Source of the DNA: Amyelois transitella
Lineage: Eukaryota; Arthropoda; Insecta; Lepidoptera; Pyralidae
Assembly (NCBI RefSeq): GCF_032362555.1
Contig: NC_083515.1
Location: forward strand, 6,545,001-6,609,000
Direction of reading: 5' to 3'
DNA: 64,000 nt
The notes under the pieces were generated by a model. The model was not told the origin of the DNA, ran no database searches, and saw only the letters and a list, made by a program, of their open reading frames with translations. The position numbers were made by a program, and so were the translations under genes. Positions 34,408-45,992 of the stretch are shown piece by piece. Positions within the stretch are counted from its first letter, which is position 1. Each line of letters begins with the position of its first letter.

Positions 34408-37400
34408 ATGAAGGTCCTTAAAGTGATAAATTCGAGTGTCTTTCAAATAATATCAGTTTTATTTGTTGCGGGTTATCTCCTTGGTGTTTTAAATCTGCAT
34501 TTCAGTGATAAAAATAATTATTGTGTAATGACTTACATGTTTGAATTTCCCCAATTTGTGGTATGTGTATAAATTAAGACCCTATTGTTAATTTTTTTTC
34601 AATATATTTTTCACTGATCTTATTACTTTTTCATTTTCAGGAAATTTCAGTGCCAGAAAATATTGATAATCCTCAATATGGACTTTATGCTTACAGTGAG
34701 GGAAGGTTGACTGAAATGACTAGGAAAATGTGGTAAGTTAAACCAATGCAAGTGTCATTATGTCAACCAACTACAGAAGTTGACGGAGAAACCTAAGTTT
34801 TGTATATAAATTTTAAACTGTTTGTAATTAATGCTGGCGTGTTATAAAATAAAATGCTGTATTATAGGTGTATACTTAAATGTAATTCATATGTTAAGGT
34901 TTAACGGGGTACCTGTTCTATTCCTACCTGGGAACTCTGGTAGTCACATGCAGGCCCGGTCTCTGGCATCTGTGGCTCTTCGAAAAGCCCTAGCTCGTGA
35001 TTATGATTATCATTTTGATTTTTTTACAAGTAAGTTCTTTATCTATTTATTTACAAAGAGATAATTAAAAATTCCAAAAAGTTTTTTTGTGGTATCAAGA
35101 TGTTGCTGTATTCTATAATAAAATGATTTTAAAAATTTTGACATTTTGCCTAATTAGAGAATTAAAATAAACTTTTATGCTGATTGTGTTGAGAAGAACT
35201 GGTTTCTAAGATACAGGTATTCCTAGTTCAGGAACCAGTACAGGTTTTGCTAATTAAGATTTATTTATTTATTTAACAGTAAAGTACAATGAGGAACTTT
35301 CGGGATTGTTTGGTGGAGTATTGCAGAGACAAACTGAATATGCATCAGCCTGCATTACCAAGATTTTGAGCTTATACAAGAGCAATAAGTATACTAAAAT
35401 GGTGCCAACTTCTGTGATTCTCATTGGCCATTCAATGGTTTGTAGTATTTATTACAGGTATGTTTTTATTTAAAGTTTATTTCAAATAGTCCTTGCTGTG
35501 ATTTCATCATTTTAGGGTGGTGTAATTGCTAAAAGGCTCTTAGCATATCCAAGTACCTTAAATACCACATCAATAGCAATCACATTAGCAGCACCTCTTC
35601 AGGCTCCAGTAATAAACTTTGACATGGAAATGAATCATTATTACCTACGGATGAACATGGAATGGGAGGCTAACATTACTGTAGATGAAAACATGAGAGA
35701 TAAAAAGCTTTTGCTAAGTTTTGGAAGTGGTCCGCGAGATGTATTGATCCCTTCTTGGTTGACAACATCCAATGAAAGTGACATTGGAGCTCTTGTAAGT
35801 ATATCTTATAAATTAAAAAGCTGGCTGTTCTTAGTCTAATGTTAACTGTGAAATATTTTCAACATATTTGTGAAGTTTGGACTTGGTTTCAACCAGGGAT
35901 TAATAGAAGATCAAGAGAGATATTGTAATTTTTATCCTTTTTTAATCTAAAAAAAATCATTATATATCTGAATCCAACTCACCAACAGTGTAGCAAAAAA
36001 TGTTATCACATAAAAAATTATTTTTCAGACAACATCCGTGCCCGGAGTTTGGGTGTCAACAGACCATGTTAGCATAGTGTGGTGCAAACAACTAGTTATG
36101 GCGATCAATAGATATTTGTTTTCCATAGTTGAACCACATACGAAACAAATCAAAGTAGAGAAAAATGAGCTAAAGAAAATGGCAAAGCATTTTTTTAAGG
36201 TAGGGTTTAATTATTTGTGTTAGTGTTATTTTGAAAGGAAACTGAAAGATGTAAATACTAAAATTTGTATGCATATCTCATTTCTACAAGTGCATATGAT
36301 ATAAAAATTTTGCACCACCTGTTACTGTACTTTGTTGACTAGCAGCAAAGATCCTAACTTTGCCCACTATGTTTATGAAGTAAAATAAGTAGAAGTCACT
36401 ACTTCTGTATCATTTTAATACTTTAATTATTATGGACACTTTTAATTATTTACTCAATTAAAACACAACTTCATTGTACAAAGACAGTATATATCAGTTA
36501 TTTATTTTAGGCCAATCGGTCAATGTTCCTAAGTCCAGATATAGTGAGACCTGATGTGACCATGCTTATGGATGCTTTCTGGTACGAAGATAATAGACGA
36601 ATTTACCAGGTGTCCAGACCAGAGATTGAAAAGTAAGTATTACATGTTACTATTTTTATCATTTAAATTTACTTTATCGCGCCAAATACAAATAAAATGA
36701 ATTCATAGCTAATTCTGTTATTGAATTTTCAGTATTTTTATGTATAGGATTCGCTGAAGAAACTTTGCGAAGATTTTACCGACTTTTTTTATTCACAATA
36801 TAATTAATATTTGTGACACCAGGTTCGAGAGCTTATCGCATTTAGTGCTGCTCTCAACTACACATATTACGCACCAGAAAAAATAATGAAAAATAAATTA
36901 TAAGTTTCAAACTCAAAATGAATTAAGAATAGGTATTCTCGTATCTTGCGCAAGACAACGTAAATTTAGTAATCGCGCAAGGCAATCGTCGTTCATTCAT
37001 TTTACCTATGTCAACACCGCCATTGGCAGGCTTCCAACCGGGGGGATTTTGGTTAAGGGAATTTTATTTTGGGTTAGTTGCGTCATTACGTTTATGTATC
37101 TTCCTAATATTTATGTTCGTTAAATAGATAGGCTATATATCTTTCTTTATTGAGCTTTGCATCTTTTCATAATCTTTTACCCACCAACTAGGTAGTTCCT
37201 ACAATTTAAAAAAAAAACAGACTACAAAATTTATAAATTTCTTGATCTAATCAAAAAGTCTTGATCAATGTTTGCATTCCTCTTTATCACAGTGCTGTGA
37301 TCTTAACCTGATTTTCTTCCACACTAGCGATGATATCAATTTAGACCCAACTTTTCCAAGGCCATATTTTAATAATGTTATCGTAACTAGCGGATTTTAA

Positions 37401-40400
37401 GAATAAAGAAAATGTAGTTTTCGTTACATACCTAATTATCTTTATGACCTAAACTACAGGATACGTATAGGAGGATGTATGCAAGTATTTACGTTAAAAA
37501 GATAGACGCAAACAAGACTTGCATAGATCAGAAAGAGTTTTCGCTTTCTTTTTAATTTATATGAGAATGATTCCCGTCATTCAAAAATATGATTAAGAAT
37601 TATAGATGAAATAACTTATACTATATATACTACACAATAGCAACTTGTGTCGACTTCGCACTGTGTTCTAAAGAATACTTTGTATATAAGTACTTATTAA
37701 GGCAGAGACCTTTTAAAGAGACGAGTCAATCTTTGTTTGATAATATGTAGTTTTAAATGTCTAATTAAGTTACCTCAGCCTAAAATAATTATTTTTTATA
37801 TTGGAAAAAATCTCCTCATTATTCTTTAAATTTACTTTACCTAAAATGAAAAAAATATCCTAAAAAAATAAAAATTATTTACTAGTTCCTTACAACTTCT
37901 TTTCAGGACCACCTATTTGATGATAAGACTTGTGACTTTCCCGCAAAATCGGTTCGTAGCGGTAGAAGCGGTAAACGTGGATGACAAAGACTGGATATTT
38001 GGATGTAGTGCCAAGTACACGCACAACACTTATAGATATTGGTATGCGATGCACTTTTATAAGAAAAATAGATTCACACTTTGTTGGGAAGAAATATTTT
38101 TGCTAATTGTTGATGACATGATACGTGTAAATATCACGTTTTTAGGGAATAATGACAAAAGGCAAAAGGCTCGGAAGACAAATTTAGCTGGATGGCTTAA
38201 GGATTGTATTTAGATACGAAGATAGTGACACGTTACTAGCACATCTTAGAAGAAATAATATAATTTTTAGGCCTTTCGCATAACTATCCCTTATAATTTG
38301 CGCGGGAAGAAAAGCAGCTGGCACACACTGTTTTTTTCGAAACAAAGCCAGACCAGTATAGAAGCAACATGATAAATGTAAGTAGTTTTTACGATTTAAC
38401 TGACCTTAACTAAAGGGACGACACTAGGTATATAGTTTTTTTCAAGAATTTTCACCTTTGGAGAAAGGGTGTGCCGTTGAGCGAACGCGAGAGCAAACTT
38501 TTGGTTAAAAGAGCCGAATCGTGTGGGGAGTGCCTCATACCGAAATATAACCGAAATTTTTATAAAGTCACTGGCGGTGGTGGCATAGTGACTCGAAGGC
38601 CCCCACACGGGGCACCTTTTGAGCGTCGTAGTCTTGCTTGAGCCTACACGGTCTATATGTATTATGCATAATTATGTATACCGCTATGTCGAAGCTGCGT
38701 AGGCGCTAGCGGGGCGGCTTAAATTTATCTTTGCTTATTGCAGTAAACAAGCAACTTCATTAGCCGAGCTGAGCCGCTGGACTGGTGCTGCCACCAACTT
38801 CGGGAAACGAAAACTAGCGACAGTACACCTTCATAGGTTGAAAGATGACTTTCCTGATTGGACCCACGTGGTCGTTAAAGTATCGCCAACTAGGAAACCG
38901 GTATGTTTGCTACTCTGTTTCTCATGAATTGATAAAAATCTTCAAACCAAAAAAAGTAAGCCGATCCCACATTTGTCGAGGTTTCGGCATTATTATATCG
39001 AAAATTCGAAACAGACGATACCAGTTTTTTCATTATCATCAGTTAATTGAACTATTTCCTTACTAGAGGCCACCCGCGACTTCGTCCGCATGGAAACCCT
39101 ATCAATCCCGCGGGAACTCTGGGATAAAAAGTAGCCTATGTGTTATTCTGGGTCTTCAGCTACCTACATACCAAATTTCATGGTAATCGGTTCAGTAGTT
39201 TTTGCGTGAAAGAGTAACAAACATCCATACATCCATACAAACTTTCGCCTTTATAATAGTAGTAGGATTATGTGACTGTCAAAGTACAACCGAAAGTACT
39301 GAAAGTAGGAATCTATAATTTGGCATGTATGGGATATATCCCAACTTACAAATGCGAAAGGGAGTTTATTTGTTTGTTGCCTTCGCGTCTTATGTACTGA
39401 ACCAATGAAATTTTGCGTAATTTAGAGTTTGGAGAAGGACCTTTCATCCCGGTAAAATATATTTTCCGTAGGATTTGCGAAAAGCCTGTATTATTTTGTA
39501 GATGGCGGTAAATACACGGGTAAAAGCTAGAAATGTAAATACTCCTTACGGAGACTAAACAAGGATTTCCCGACGTTAACAAGGGATGGGAATTAACGTG
39601 ATTTATCGTTTTACGTGATTGGGAGTCGCGAACGTTTTCTAGGAAGCTAATAAATCCTAGAAAATATTTCTTTCAGGTAGTTTTAAACGTAGATATAAAT
39701 GATCATGCATCAAGACAGATCACCGTAAGCCTACCCTCATATTTCTCGTTTGGAAAGTCAGTTATAAAGGCGGAGACAGAAAAGGACAGTCTATATTACG
39801 AATTAATTCTGACGAATTTCAATGTGATCCACGAGGCCTACCTACTTTATGTAGAACCTACGGCTAATTGCAAAGCAATACAGTATCATGTATCGGCTGA
39901 ATTGAGTGTGCCTTGGGGGCAGAATCAAGAGTATTATCATTATTTTACGTAAGTATAAAAGTCTTTATTTGTTTAATTAATGCCCGTTGAGAAGGGTCAT
40001 GTAACTATGGGGTTACCCTATGTCTGCTAGCTGCTTTATACAGCAGCCATATTTACCTTTTTTAACACCAAATTATATATATATATATTTGTTTTGTTTA
40101 CCATTGCAGCCAATCCAAACTGTCTCCAATGAAGCTGAGGTTATTCATGAGCAATCCTAATGTTACGTTAGGATTGGAAGCGCAGGAGCATCCGAAAATA
40201 ACTTTATTGTTGGATCCTCAATGCACTTTTACTATTAGGCAAGTAAAAGCAACAAAATACATATTGTAATATTCTTACTTCCCAGTATTTTAATCAAGAG
40301 TTAGATTTTGTACATGCATATTTTGTAATTGTAGCCACTTATTTTGCAAGTGTGTGAGATGTTTAAACATTCAAGCCGCTCAACGAGTTGGTACACTTTC

Positions 40401-43400
40401 TACGCATCCCAGTATACAAGTTTTCTATATATTTCTATTATTAAATTTATCAAAATTTTGTTATATCTAATCATACTTATATGTAAAATATATCTTCCCA
40501 TTCCAGCATTTCTACCTCCTGGTACCACCGTCTCGGGCAAATGGTGAGATACTACACGCCGGTGCTACTTCCGTACATGGCAGCCATAGTGTTGTTAGCT
40601 GCTAGAAGTAACATCCTCCATGTCATTGAACACGGATCCTGCCAGTCGATCCATATGGCGTTGATGAGCGAGGGAGTGAAGCCTTACTACGCGCTCGTTT
40701 ACGCGAGATTGGCGACTATGGCTTTGGTGTAAGCGATGTCCTTTTTTTAATTATATATACCTAAATGATCACATCTTTACGGGGTGGACATGGCCAACAG
40801 TCTCACAATGACTCGAAGGCAACAATTAACTGGATGGCTTGGTGATGATATTCCGACTTTGAAAAATTTTATTTTCAAAATTCCCTACCTACTTACCTAT
40901 AAATACGATAGTAATTATATCATTCATTATTTTCAGGGCTATCCCGTTTTTATCATTTATCACCGAGACTGCCAGTCACAATAACCAAGAGTTGCAATAT
41001 TTCGTACGTTCGCTCGTAGTGTTGCCAACTTATATGACCGCGCTTGGACTATTGAACATTGCGGCCGCTGCAACCGTTATTGTGATGGTGTTTTCATCAC
41101 AGTTAGCTCATCGATTATTATTTAGGTAAGATAAAATCACTACATAGTATAAAACAAAGTCGCTATTTTAGTCTGTTTGTCTGTATGCTTAAATCTTTAA
41201 AATTACGCAACGGATTTTGATGCGGTTTTTTGTAACAGGTAGAGTGATTCAAGAGGAAGGTTTTTATGTATAATAACAAAATTTTGCACCCGTGCGAAGC
41301 CGGGGCGGGTCGCTAGTATATAATATGCATGTATGAATTGCATAATTTTTAAAACTAGATAACAAAATATATGTTCTGTCCTTACTTTACAACATCGCAC
41401 ACCAATTTATTGTCTTTTCCAATTACAATTTAGATGCGTGTTCCAAATTGCTCGGACGCCGGCGGCTATCAAATTCGTAGTCTAGGGTACACCTACACCA
41501 TTCCCTACATTTTCACAAAAGTAAAGATGCAAACTGCCGTTTTCGGTATTGGCAGTTTTATACCTATTGGCTTACCATCATCCCTAATGCTATACTGTTT
41601 TCACATATCTATGGTTTTCACAGAATAGTGTGGCGGGGCGGTAGTGGTCTAGCCGAGCGAGTGGCGTCTGCACTCCAGAAGATTCCTGTGTTGGTGAGCA
41701 TCGTGCTCGTGTCTGCCGCGCCGCTTTCTTGTGGCGCCGCGTCCATGATGGCCGGCGCTGCCTTCTACGCGTTTATGGTTAGTATATGTTTTTTTTATAG
41801 GAACCCAACAACTTTTCGAAACTGTTGGCTCTGTCTGCCCCTGTCTGTCTGTTAATAGACGTGACTATATGTATGTAGGTAAAGTAATCTATCATAGACA
41901 CTGAGAGGGTAGGACAACTAGGAGTGCCTTTAAAAAACTAAAATAATACGTTCGTTAGCCATTCTGATACTCGGATATATGGAAAGCCTAAAGGATTTTT
42001 GAGGACGGGTATCATAATGTTATGTTGTTAAGGTCCGATAGACAAATGACAATCATGAACTTTCGTATCTCACAGCGATTTTATTTGGAGAGAATAGGCT
42101 TTCGTACCATGAATGAAAAGGATCAGTAATATTCTTATTTTTTTCAGTTGTCAAAAATGTACGAAGAGTACCTAGAAGACTACGCGTACAAATTGATGGC
42201 CAAAGTTGCATCAAGAATATGCAGAATGTTCAAATCTAAAAAGACTGTTAGCACAAATAATGAATCTGAATCTAGTCTTATAAAAACTTCTTCAAATGAT
42301 GATGTTTCAACGGATATTAAAGCAATAGAAGACAATAAAGAGAAAAGTGAGAAAAGAGATGAAATTAGTCAGATAAAGGACAGTTCTAACAATGATAATG
42401 AAAAAACAGAGAGTGAAAAAGCTATAGTAGTAAATAGTGTAGAAAAAGGCCAAGGAGAATCTGTGCCAAAATGTGATGAAATTGAAGATAAAAAGATAGA
42501 AGCTGAAGAAATTATAGATGATAATTTGAACAACTTGAATTTCCATATGATGTTATTCTTCATGTGGATTGTTGTAACAATAGTGAATTTGCCAGTGCTG
42601 ATGACGTGGGCTAGAAATTTCAAGTAAGTTTTGCCTTAAAAGACTTTTTACTAAACAAATTAAATAAATAGTATTTTCTTTATTATGCTAACATAATAAA
42701 TGTTACAAGGTACTCAATGGAATTGAAACCAGATACATCTTTACATACCGGCATGGCACTTGCGTCTTGTTCAAGTTTTATATGGCAGATGGAAGGACCA
42801 AGAAAGAATTTGTAAGTATTATTAAAAAAGAGAAATCCAGAAGTGTGCGGAATTAGTTTTTTTACGATGTTTACATTAAAAATGGTTTTGCTGATAATTT
42901 GTCAAAAACAAATGGCAAGATACCTATTCTTAAAATACCTTTTTCAACACATCTTGGTAAATTCTATGCTTCTCTACAAATGTTATTTTCCAGAAAAAAT
43001 TATGAGGCAATGGCACATGCACTGTTCACAATGGCTGTGTGTATATTAGTGTTGGGACCATTTTCTCTAACCTTCGTCAATTATGGTGTTACATTTATGG
43101 TCATCCTCATAACTGTACAACAAATGTTTGATAGTGAAGACAAACCACCAGGTGAAGAAACAGATATAGAAGATGCTCCAAATGATGCCAATGCAGAACA
43201 AAAAAATGAAATTAATAGTGACAAGAATGAAACTGAAGAGAATGTGAACAGTAAACCAAATGCTAAAGACAAAGATGATGAAAACGCGCCTAGTGAAGAA
43301 AATAATAAAAAAAAAGGTTTGAATGCTAATGATGACGCAAGCACCAGTGATGATTGTGATGTGTGCAACGAAAGTAGGATATACAATGTTTTTAAAAATC

Positions 43401-43435
43401 TTAGAGAGAAGTTTAGTTTCAATGATGAGTTATAA
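34408..43435 (+). CDS. PGAP1: PGAP1, GPI inositol-deacylase
   Basis: Seventeen exons with consistent phase encode 1,127 residues: 34,408-34,560; 34,641-34,732; 34,899-35,029; 35,280-35,437; 35,516-35,794; 36,029-36,199; 36,511-36,632; 37,907-38,041; 38,744-38,900; 39,677-39,948; 40,110-40,238; 40,507-40,728; 40,937-41,125; 41,624-41,777; 42,148-42,623; 42,710-42,811; 42,994-43,435. PGAP1 removes the inositol acyl chain from GPI anchors in the ER. An N-terminal signal anchor precedes PVLFLPGNSGSHMQARSLAS and the lipase motif GHSMG (nucleophile Ser177); C-terminal exons carry several membrane spans. The protein is longer than the human enzyme (about 920 residues) because exons 15 and 17 encode Lys/Glu/Asp/Ser-rich low-complexity stretches. 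Intron 11 starts GC rather than GT. The exon-17 acceptor (42,993) is the least certain site. Confidence 0.93.
38170..38260 (-). repeat. Family A fragment in PGAP1 intron 8
   Basis: Diverged reverse-complement match: AGCTGGATGGCTTAAGGATT then GATAGTGACACGTTACTAGC. No tail remains. Confidence 0.4.
39063..39267 (-). mobile_element. Young short Helitron-like element in PGAP1 intron 9
   Basis: It has the same ends (TC... and ...CTAG between A and T on the minus strand) and nearly the same sequence as 26,106-26,302. It carries an extra copy of CATCCATA. The near identity of two copies 13 kb apart points to recent activity. Confidence 0.75.
39339..39530 (+). mobile_element. Second Helitron-like copy in PGAP1 intron 9
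   Basis: It starts TCCCAACTTACAAATGCGAA, contains GTACTGAACCAATGAAATTT and ends GGGTAAAAGCTAG. It is a different, older subfamily from the copy 70 bp upstream and points the opposite way. Confidence 0.5.
40239..40506 (+). other. PGAP1: GC-AG intron of PGAP1
   Basis: The donor reads TATTAG then GCAAGT, the classic GC-AG donor context, and the acceptor is CCATTCCAG. The nearby GT (40,243) would put the next exon into a frame that soon stops, while the GC donor keeps frame through all later exons. Confidence 0.8.
40755..40850 (-). repeat. Family A fragment in PGAP1 intron 12
   Basis: AATGATCACATCTTTACGGG and GGCCAACAGTCTCACAATGA match the reverse complement of the family A 3' end; the rest is diverged. 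Confidence 0.5.
41135..41316 (+). mobile_element. Helitron-like or related short element in PGAP1 intron 13
   Basis: It starts near ATAGTATAAAACAAAGTCGC, includes ACGCAACGGATTTTGATGCG and ends GTGCGAAGCCGGGGCGGGTC then GCTAG before T. The end is Helitron-like, while the middle is a block common to several lepidopteran repeat families. Confidence 0.5.
41800..41880 (+). repeat. Family A 3' fragment in PGAP1 intron 14
   Basis: CGAAACTGTTGGCTCTGTCT and GACGTGACTATATGTATG match the family's 3' end. Confidence 0.55.
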
Positions 43436-44453
43436 TACATGCATGTATGAGTATTACCTTTTATATTTATAGCTGTAAGATAAGAGATTATATATTGTGT
43501 TCAACAGCTGAAAAGTGTGATCAAATTTTCTTTATTTGTGTTTAACTTACACTCATATGTTTTACAAATAACTGGAAAATATAATTCTTATTATTTCCTT
43601 TAGTTTCAATTTATTAAAAGAGACAGGTTAAGGCTCTATGTATTTTTCTCAGTGAGATGTGTATTATAATTTATGACTATTGTAAGGCTGTTTGTTTTTC
43701 TGTTAACCATACAGATGTATTTTTTAAATTATGTATCAATAATTTTGGCCAAATTGTTTTTTTATATGTATAAAAAGGCTATGAGATTACTACCAGTATT
43801 AAATTTTTGTACTAGAGAGTATACAGCCAACCATTAAATGGTCAAATACTGTGGCCAGTTCAAGTTGTCCTATTGGTACCACCATATACTATTGATAGGT
43901 ACAATTATATTGACATTTGGGTAGCTACCAACCCAAACCCAACTCATTTCATAAAGGTAGGTAGGTAAATTCATACGAGAATCTGTAGCTGGCCTAAGAT
44001 TTTTTTTATACTGAAATGTTGTTTGTTACTTTTTACAAAATTGTTCATCTTTTTAACAATCTTCAACAAAAGGTGGTTGACAGTTTAAAATGTATGTATG
44101 TTTTTTCCGCGATTATCTAATGTTTCCCTGTACAGAATTTGATGCAGTTTTTTGTAATGTTTGTTATATGTATTTAGGTTTTTAAAATATAACCAACCTC
44201 AAAAAAAAGGAGGATATCAACAGGAGGCAGTTCTTTTTAATTTATTTTACTTTGTGATTGCATTTTATAAATTTCAATTTATGTTGGAAAAATAGTCTTT
44301 GCGGTAACAAAGTTTGTCATGTTTTTTTTATTTGTAGAGAACATTGAATTCGAATTTCGGTTATAAAATAAACAAATAATTCTTAAACGCTATGCTTTTA
44401 TTGAAGTTAACATAAAATAGATGTACACTTAATCAAAGGAGTGGAATGTTTTC
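43436..44453. other. Gap between convergent PGAP1 and SPCS1
   Basis: Non-coding. It holds the 3' UTRs of both genes; an AATAAA for SPCS1 lies on the minus strand at 44,397-44,402. Around 44,090-44,235 is a block (TTTGATGCAGTTTTTTGTAA, then ATATAACCAACCTCAAAAAA) that resembles a common lepidopteran interspersed repeat. Confidence 0.55.
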
Positions 44454-44735
44454 CTATTTCTTGCCTTTCTTGCCTGCGGGTTTCTCGTCAGCATTTCTTG
44501 GATTTTGCCAATTCAGAGGATTACGTCGATACATGGGCCAGGGAGGAAGTGTCAGGATTGCAGCTAGAATAAAACCGGCCCCAAGAATGTACACAGATTG
44601 AGAGAATTGCTGAACTATGTAACCCCAAACGAATCCAACAATACTGAAAAGGGTTATGATAGCTCGGTACAGCTTCTCAGCTTTTGCTTGGCCGACGTAG
44701 TCAATGTGGGTCGGAATTGATGTGAAAAAGTCCAT
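44454..44735 (-). CDS. SPCS1: Signal peptidase complex subunit 1
   Basis: One exon encodes 93 residues. SPCS1 (SPC12) is a small non-catalytic subunit of the ER signal peptidase complex, with both ends in the cytosol and two membrane spans. The start MDFFTSIPTHIDYVGQAKAE, the spans at about 26-45 and 48-64 joined by a short loop, PPWPMYRRNPLNWQ and the Lys-rich tail ending GKKGKK are characteristic. The ATG is in CAAAATGGAC, and a polyadenylation signal follows at 44,402-44,397. Length is as expected for the family. Confidence 0.96.
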   Translation of the reverse strand: MDFFTSIPTHIDYVGQAKAEKLYRAIITLFSIVGFVWGYIVQQFSQSVYILGAGFILAAILTLPPWPMYRRNPLNWQNPRNADEKPAGKKGKK

Positions 44736-45417
44736 TTTGATATATAATTATTATTGAAATTGCAAAACAAATATAGCACTTCTAAAAATTTTCGACAGGT
44801 GAAATTGACAACGTCAACAAACAAGAACACACGTCACTCGTGTTTGTGAATCATAGACAATTTTTTTTTGTATTATGCAATTTGATATAGTCTCTTTGAA
44901 TTTGAAGTTGTACACTAAAATTCTTTCCTTTTCATCGTCAACATTCATAATTATCCTCCTTAATTTGAGCAGCGAATACCATATGAGAAATGGCTCTAAA
45001 AGCATGTTATAAGCAAAGTACAATTTAAAAAGTATGATCTGTTGTCTTTGATCGTCCAACGGTGTTGCCGTAGTAGTAATTTCTTGTTTTCCAAAATAGT
45101 TAAGAAATTAAAAACTGCAAATATGGCAGTACTTTAGGTTTATACCAAAGCAATCCATTCCATTTTCTAAAAATAATGTGTGGGACGGTGGTGGTCTTGA
45201 TAAAAAACTATGCAGCTTGCTGCTGACTCCGTATGGTCTCGGTCGCACCGATTAGAACCGTCTGGGTTTAACGTAATATAATAATTTAAGAGCCCCAATC
45301 AGCGTGCCTGCGTCCTCGTACACTCTGCAAACTTAATAATGTCACCAATTCAAATAAATGAATGACACAAGGATGAAAGATAAAAATAAATGATTATATT
45401 TGTATGTCCGACTGGTT

Positions 45418-45502
45418 TCCGGCACTTAAGAATAGCACCACGCCAAATCTTTCCCATGGATGTAGTAAATAGTATAAAGGACTAAGGGAAAAGCTATTCC
45501 AT
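45418..45502 (+). repeat. Family A 5' fragment
   Basis: TTCCGGCACTTAAGAATAGC, TTTCCCATGGATGTAGTAAA and GGACTAAGGGAAAAGC match the first third of family A. Confidence 0.5.
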
Positions 45503-45571
45503 TTTAATAAAAGTTATTCTATATTTTTGTATAGGTATCTATACAAAAATATGGAATAACTTTTATTAAGA
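45502..45571. repeat. 70-nt near-perfect hairpin
   Basis: Two 33-nt arms (45,502-45,534 and 45,539-45,571; core AATAAAAGTTATTC) match at 31 of 33 positions around a GTAT loop, immediately after a family A fragment. It lies upstream of STRAP. Confidence 0.6.
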
Positions 45572-45992
45572 TATCATATCCATAAACGCAATAATTAAGG
45601 TAGTTATAAGATACTCAGATATGACGTCACACTTTAGTAGCGTTTTGTAAGAGGCGTTTTGGACGAGTCCAAATCATGTGTTATGTTACTTCGTATATCT
45701 TAGATAGATTATTTCAGGTAGTTTTTTGATGCCATTATTTGACCAATGTTTTAGTTGTTTTGAAACTAAATTAACACAAAAACAAAAAAAAAAATGTCAT
45801 CATGCCTATTGCAATACGCGGTATAAATAATAAGTAAATGGAATAAACAATCAATTTATAGCAACACTGCTTGGTAGGAGTCCGTCAGTCGATTGTCAAC
45901 ATTCAGTACGATCAGACTCATTAGGTTAATTTTAGTTACAAAAGATATTTTTTATTTTCCAAAAGTACAATTCATGAATTTTTAAAACAAAA

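Larger units (their letters stand above)
44736..45992. promoter_or_regulatory. Divergent upstream region of SPCS1 and STRAP
   Basis: SPCS1 and STRAP are transcribed away from each other across 1.26 kb. The gap contains a family A fragment (45,418-45,502) and a 70-nt hairpin (45,502-45,571). No clear core promoter motif was found. Confidence 0.5.

Noticed and set aside
42307-42623. Minus-strand open frames opposite PGAP1 exon 15
   Set aside because: They are the complement of the Lys/Glu-rich coding stretch.
44814-45059. Minus-strand open frame of 81 codons next to SPCS1 with a hydrophobic segment
   Set aside because: It has no ATG at its start (the first codon is TTG), an in-frame stop lies upstream without an intervening ATG, and no family was recognised. 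It may be 5' UTR or promoter sequence of SPCS1.
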